In this document: in pieces, positions 24,315 to 27,500 of the stretch | Numbering within the stretch: position 1 is the stretch's first letter | Layout of the letters: the number at the start of each line of letters is the position of its first letter | From: Desulfurococcales archaeon | GTDB lineage: Archaea > Thermoproteota > Thermoprotei_A > Sulfolobales > Ignisphaeraceae | Reading direction: 5' to 3' | NCBI GenBank assembly: GCA_027066265.1 | Contig: JAMOOB010000481.1 | Location: 1 to 27,500 of the forward strand | Length of the DNA: 27,500 bases | Notes under the pieces: generated by a model | What the model was told of the DNA's origin: nothing | The model's input: the letters and a program-made list of their open reading frames with translations, nothing else | Databases searched by the model: none | Position numbers and translations under genes: made by a program

Positions 24315-24948
24315 CGAACTTACGGAATTCTGGATCAGCACGATACCACTCGCTAACGGGTTTTCCTTCACGGATTGCACGTGCCATAAGTATTGCGCAG
24401 TGAAGCACGTTGGCAGCATCGAGCAAGAACTTCTCGTTTTCGAGCGCATCTTCTTCGGATGCATGGTATGCGAGAGCCCATGGAGGTACGGCCGTGCCCA
24501 TGCTATTGAAGGTGATCATCAGGTTCTGTATCAATGCTATGGCACCAACGTCGTTGCCTATAGCGATGAACCCCACTACCTTGCCTTCCAATCTACTTCG
24601 ACCCTCAACGAATATGGCATTCTCGAATATCGTGAGCCTATCTATGAAGTTCTTTAGTTGCCCCGGCACGTTGTACCAGTATATCGGGCTGACGAATATC
24701 ATTATATCGCTGCGCTCGACCTTCTCGTAGAGCTTAGGAACATCGTCGTCTATAGGGCATGGAAACCTGCATGCTTTAACGTTGTCGGATACGCATCCAA
24801 CGCATGGAAGTATCGTGTAGTCGTAGACGTCGATGTGCTCAGCCTCAACGTTTTCGTACTGTTTAGAGAGTTCGAGGAGTAGCTTTGCAACAGATCTACA
24901 TGCACCGTATGGTCGAGGAGACGCGCTGACTATGAGAACCTTTAGCAT
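24259..24948 (-). CDS. NADPH-dependent FMN reductase-like flavoprotein with a cysteine motif
   Basis: 229 residues of the flavodoxin-like fold. The phosphate loop is S-A-S-P-R-P-Y-G-A at 8-16, followed by a helix; F-V-S-P-I-Y-W-Y-N-V-P-G-Q-L-K-N-F-I-D-R is the typical second FMN segment. Between them, C-V-G-C with two further cysteines (C-x2-C-x7-C-x3-C, about residues 49-64) resembles the cysteine group of iron-sulfur flavoproteins, although their usual spacing is more compact. It may therefore carry an Fe-S cluster, or be a simple FMN reductase. Last gene of the operon with threonine synthase (24-base gap). Confidence 0.82.
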   Translation of the reverse strand: MLKVLIVSASPRPYGACRSVAKLLLELSKQYENVEAEHIDVYDYTILPCVGCVSDNVKACRFPCPIDDDVPKLYEKVERSDIMIFVSPIYWYNVPGQLKNFIDRLTIFENAIFVEGRSRLEGKVVGFIAIGNDVGAIALIQNLMITFNSMGTAVPPWALAYHASEEDALENEKFLLDAANVLHCAILMARAIREGKPVSEWYRADPEFRKFVIELARKIREDVDRELHR

Positions 24949-24972
24949 CGATCCTCACCCGTATCGTAGCAT

Positions 24973-26079
24973 CTACCTAGGCGTCCGCCTAAGAATACTT
25001 TCGAGATCGCTCAGCATCTTCGAACCGCTACCCGTGAGCACAACAACAGTTGAACCTGCGAGCTTATCTCTAAGCTTTGTGTACGCAGCGAAGGCTGTAG
25101 CTGCTGTAGGCTCTACAAGGATCCCCATCTCTACGAGTTCACTCAGCGCCTTCACGATATCCTCGTTGTTAACGAGAATCACTTCGCCCATGCTATGCTT
25201 AACAACGTTAGCGATCTCGTTGAGTCTCGGTGGATCTGGGACTCGAATACCGTCTGCAAGCCAAGCATCTCCACCCGGCTCTTTAAGACCGTAGATCGCT
25301 CTGTAGAGAGGCGCTACATCGCATCGTTGTACAGCCACTATTCTTGGAATTCTTCGTATCAAGCCAAGCTTGAGAAGATCTTGGAATCCGTACGCAATGC
25401 CCAGTACTAGACCGCCAGAACCTACGGGAACTACCACGTTATCGATTTCACCGAGCTGTTCGTAGATCTCGTAAGCTATCGTTCGCGGACCTTCAATGAA
25501 GAGCGGGTTCGTGAGATGCGAAGCATAGTACTCTCCCAACGATGCAAGTTCGCGAGCTATTCTGGATGCCGAGCCTCTATCTTCAGCGAACACCACCTCG
25601 GCTCCAAGGAGTCTTAGCAGCTTAACCTTTCCTTCGGGCGCATCTCTCGGTACAACAACTCTCATCCTCATCCCACACCGAGCAGCGTACATCGATAACG
25701 CTATCCCAGTATTGCCGGAGGTATCTTCAACGATAGTGCTGTAGCCGTGCATGCATGCATGTGTTACACATAGCGAAGCACCACGATCTTTGAAACTCCC
25801 GCTAGGATTCAGATACTCAGCCTTTACGTAGAGACCTTGCGAGATCTCTATGAGAGGAGTATCTCCCTCGCCTAGTGTTTTGGCGGGAACCATTGCTAGC
25901 ATAGAGGCATAGCGAGCCAATCCACGACCTCTAGGCTCCCAGAACCTATCAAGCTCAAGATCGAGATAGTGCCCGCAACGAGGGCAGCAATGTAATTGCT
26001 TTGCTTCTCCAAGACTAGCTCTCCAACCACAGCCTCTACAAACCACCGTTACGCTGTGGGTCGTACCGGTATAACACAT
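24973..26079 (-). CDS. thrC: Threonine synthase
   Basis: 368 residues. A PLP enzyme that makes threonine from O-phosphohomoserine. An N-terminal zinc ribbon (C-R-G-C at 14-17 and C-P-R-C at 32-35) precedes the fold-type II catalytic domain, as in many archaeal threonine synthases. The PLP lysine is in S-G-S-F-K-D-R-G at 93-100, the phosphate loop is V-G-S-G-G-L, and D-T-S-G-N-T-G is the substrate loop. Other fold-type II enzymes are less likely because of the ribbon and E-G-D-T-P-L. Its start lies 31 bases inside the preceding cupin gene, so the two are translationally coupled. Confidence 0.92.
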   Translation of the reverse strand: MCYTGTTHSVTVVCRGCGWRASLGEAKQLHCCPRCGHYLDLELDRFWEPRGRGLARYASMLAMVPAKTLGEGDTPLIEISQGLYVKAEYLNPSGSFKDRGASLCVTHACMHGYSTIVEDTSGNTGIALSMYAARCGMRMRVVVPRDAPEGKVKLLRLLGAEVVFAEDRGSASRIARELASLGEYYASHLTNPLFIEGPRTIAYEIYEQLGEIDNVVVPVGSGGLVLGIAYGFQDLLKLGLIRRIPRIVAVQRCDVAPLYRAIYGLKEPGGDAWLADGIRVPDPPRLNEIANVVKHSMGEVILVNNEDIVKALSELVEMGILVEPTAATAFAAYTKLRDKLAGSTVVVLTGSGSKMLSDLESILRRTPR

Positions 26080-26402
26080 ACAAATCTTGCCCTCGACGAT
26101 CCTACGTTCCAGTACTCGTGAACTCTATTCGGTGGAATGAATATGGCGGTACCCGGCTCGAGATCGAATACCTTATCTTCGACTCTTATCCTTACACGTC
26201 CCTCGAGGACCAGTATCTCGTGTTCCCACGGATGCTTATGTGCATAGATATGTCCTCCGGGCTCCATCTCGAAGATCCTCATGGAATACGTAGGAGCTTC
26301 GGATACTGAGAACAGGACTCGGATGTACGTCTTCTCGCCTTGCTCAACGGGTACGGGTTCGACATCCTCGATCTTTACGACCTTAACGTCCTTCAGCACC
26401 AT
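26049..26402 (-). CDS. Cupin domain protein upstream of threonine synthase
   Basis: 117 residues from the ATG at 26402; an ATG at 26417 would add M-I-W-A-S. A TATA box at 26435-26443 predicts a start near 26413 and a short leader with GGGCG before 26402. The cupin motifs are G-G-H-I-Y-A-H-K-H-P-W-E-H-E and G-T-A-I-F-I-P-P-N-R-V-H-E-Y-W, with histidines and a glutamate able to bind a metal. Function unknown; small cupins of this kind are often sugar or small-molecule binding. It overlaps the threonine synthase start, the first of a three-gene operon. Confidence 0.83.
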   Translation of the reverse strand: MVLKDVKVVKIEDVEPVPVEQGEKTYIRVLFSVSEAPTYSMRIFEMEPGGHIYAHKHPWEHEILVLEGRVRIRVEDKVFDLEPGTAIFIPPNRVHEYWNVGSSRARFVCVIPVRPTA

Positions 26403-26434
26403 AGACGCCCAAATCATGGTTTCACGAAGCAGAG

Positions 26435-26443
26435 ATTTATATC
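26435..26443 (-). promoter_or_regulatory. TATA box of the cupin-thrC-FMN reductase operon
   Basis: GATATAAAT on the minus strand, 26 nt before an inferred start near 26413. It sits directly at the 3' end of the guide RNA whose box D is at 26450-26453. Confidence 0.55.
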
Positions 26444-26445
26444 GT

Positions 26446-26505
26446 AGTGTCAGGAGGGGCGAAAGCTCATCACGGCATCAGTGTTGGAACGCTTCATCAC
26501 CACAG
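26446..26505 (-). ncRNA. C/D box guide RNA with a likely 16S rRNA target
   Basis: On the minus strand: box C GTGATGA 26494-26500, a 12-nt guide, box D' CTGA 26478-26481, a 4-nt spacer, box C' GTGATGA 26467-26473, a 13-nt guide, box D CTGA 26450-26453, all perfect. The D guide GCTTTCGCCCCTC is complementary to GAGGGGCGAAAGC, a segment I know from the archaeal 16S region equivalent to E. coli 758-770; N+5 puts the methyl group on the fifth base, about position 762. The D' guide AGCGTTCCAACA would target a G in UGUUGGAACGCU, which I could not place. The remaining gap to 26633 holds small inverted repeats (26513-26528, 26581-26601) with no assigned role. Confidence 0.9.
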
Positions 26506-26633
26506 CGTTATAGCTGATGGCGGTCAGCATCTCTGACCTCGCTCATCGATCGCTCGAGGGTCCCACACATCATCCCAACGATATTTCTGCGAAGCAGATA
26601 TTAGCTTGATGAACGTCTCGAAACGGGGGTTCG

Positions 26634-27497
26634 ATGCAGATCTCGGGAGCGCAGAGATGGCGTAGTAGCGAGAGGATAGCTGAAGAAGTTCTGCGAAGCA
26701 GAGGATTCATCGTTGTAGAGACGCACAAGAAGATCATCATCAACAACGTAGAGGTTGGCGAAGTAGATATAGTTGCACGATCTCCTTCGGGAGAACTCTA
26801 CGCAGTGGAAGTCAAGTCGGGACGCATAGATGTTACTGGAGTACGGCAAGCCTACGTGAATGCGTTGCTGTTGGGTATGAAGCCCCTAGTCATATGCAAG
26901 GGTTTCGCAGATGATGCAGCTAAGGAACTGGCCGCGAGACTAGGTGTCGAAGTGATTCAGCTCTCGGATGTATTCCTTGTCGATAGTGAGGAACTCGAGG
27001 TTATTGTTCGCGAAGCCGTTGAAGAAGCGTTCTCGGAGTTCGTAGAGGTGTTGCTGGCATCGCCTTCGCTACCAAAGCAAGAGCATCTAAAGGTGATGGA
27101 AGCCGTTGCAACGAGTTCCAGCCCCAATGAGGCTGCGTCTAGGCTCGGCATGGAGCTCCACGAAATGATGAAGATAGTCGAGGAGCTTAGATCCATGGGT
27201 GTGATACCTAGATGGGCGAAGAAATGGTCTTCAATCAGAAGATTTGCGAAGCTTGCCTACGCTAGAACGAAGCTTGGTACAACGATAGAGATGTTAAGCG
27301 AATTAGTAGAAAAGCTCGCTAATTTTGTTGATGTAGCCTCCAAGTACGTGAGCACGCTTAGGGGCTGCAGTCAATCATTTGAACGGGTCGTCTCGAAACT
27401 CGAAACTATTGCTAGGAACCTAGAAGAGCTTCAGAAATCGCTATACATCGAAGCACCTCAGAAAGGGGACGATCATCACGATATCAGCTCGTCGTGA
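26634..27497 (+). CDS. RecB-like PD-(D/E)XK nuclease-fold protein with coiled-coil tail
   Basis: 287 residues from an ATG at 26634 with GGGGGTT just upstream. Residues 10-110 follow the PD-(D/E)XK fold: an N-terminal helix with E14, the metal-binding G-E-V-D-I-V at 42-47 and Y-A-V-E-V-K-S-G at 56-63 (E59-x-K61), then a helix with R71, Q72 and a further beta strand. A winged-helix-like piece is at 145-190 (A-A-S-R-L-G-M-E-L-H-E-M-M-K). The rest, about 215-270, is a heptad-rich coiled coil. Archaeal annotations often call such proteins recombinase RecB; nuclease activity is plausible and untested. Complete, ending 3 bases before the window edge. Confidence 0.8.
   Translation: MQISGAQRWRSSERIAEEVLRSRGFIVVETHKKIIINNVEVGEVDIVARSPSGELYAVEVKSGRIDVTGVRQAYVNALLLGMKPLVICKGFADDAAKELAARLGVEVIQLSDVFLVDSEELEVIVREAVEEAFSEFVEVLLASPSLPKQEHLKVMEAVATSSSPNEAASRLGMELHEMMKIVEELRSMGVIPRWAKKWSSIRRFAKLAYARTKLGTTIEMLSELVEKLANFVDVASKYVSTLRGCSQSFERVVSKLETIARNLEELQKSLYIEAPQKGDDHHDISSS
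27430..27484 (-). ncRNA. Weak C/D box RNA candidate antisense to the RecB-like gene end
   Basis: Minus strand: box C GTGATGA 27473-27479, an 11-nt guide, box D' CTGA 27458-27461, a 6-nt spacer, a degenerate C' TCGATGT 27445-27451, a 10-nt guide, box D CTGA 27431-27434. Two features are irregular and the whole lies inside a coding region, so chance is a serious alternative. Confidence 0.25.
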
Positions 27498-27500
27498 ACT

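Noticed and set aside
26507..26633. Small inverted repeats and ATGATG/CGATGA strings between the guide RNA and the RecB-like gene
   Set aside because: Boxes are imperfect and spacing is wrong for another C/D RNA; the hairpins are short and contain bulges.

Overview
The window looks like a chromosomal stretch of a hyperthermophilic archaeon, most probably a crenarchaeote (Thermoproteota). The evidence is a tRNA with a bulge-helix-bulge intron, encoded CCA ends, several C/D box guide RNAs, TATA-type promoters with very short leaders, and an archaeal gene set (Hel308, NurA, PPP-type phosphatase, DUF123, archaeal-type TrpRS, thioredoxin-like disulfide proteins). I cannot name a genus. Genes are tightly packed on both strands, with many convergent 3' overlaps and no gene-free stretch above 300 bases. 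I see no transposon, prophage or CRISPR array.

Layout. 1-4100: a partial gene at the left edge, a creatininase-family hydrolase paired with a SAM hydrolase (-), a thioredoxin-reductase-like flavoprotein (+), an MBL-fold hydrolase (-) and a DUF5591 protein (+). 4104-7231: a hairpin element and a C/D box RNA (+), then a PsiE-like membrane protein followed by a degenerate primase-like protein (-), and trpS (-). 7400-14216: a small roadblock-like protein, two unknown proteins, a DUF123 nuclease-fold protein, a NurA nuclease, a 43-residue zinc-ribbon protein missed by a length cutoff, a PPP phosphatase and Hel308; this is a DNA-repair-flavoured neighbourhood. 14266-17202 (-): cupin, thioredoxin-fold protein, fucose/arabinose-isomerase-like protein, flavin reductase and a C/D box RNA whose box C contains the last gene's stop codon. 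17299-18928 (+): tRNA-Arg(CCU) with a 16-nt intron, pyruvate kinase, and a second copy of the hairpin element. 18937-23727 (-): tRNA-Gln(CUG), a probable C/D RNA, gcvH, M28 peptidase, MoxR ATPase and its VWA partner. 23805-27497: an unknown protein (+), an operon of cupin, threonine synthase and FMN reductase (-) preceded by a C/D box RNA, and a RecB-like nuclease-fold protein with a coiled-coil tail (+).

The most interesting material is RNA. Three C/D box RNAs fit the archaeal architecture almost perfectly; one carries a 13-nt guide that matches, from memory, the conserved archaeal 16S segment around E. coli 758-770. Separately, two 75-85 nt GC-rich elements, 14.7 kb apart, each start 1-2 nt after a stop codon and share a lead motif, a two-stem hairpin with compensatory changes, an identically sized 7x4 internal loop and a pyrimidine tract. 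I do not recognise this family. RNA signals repeatedly abut or overlap stop codons, which may be an organising principle in this genome.

Promoters I can place (TATA about 26 nt before an inferred start of transcription) leave leaders of about 7-13 nt, several with a short purine-rich ribosome-binding site. I used this to choose several starts.
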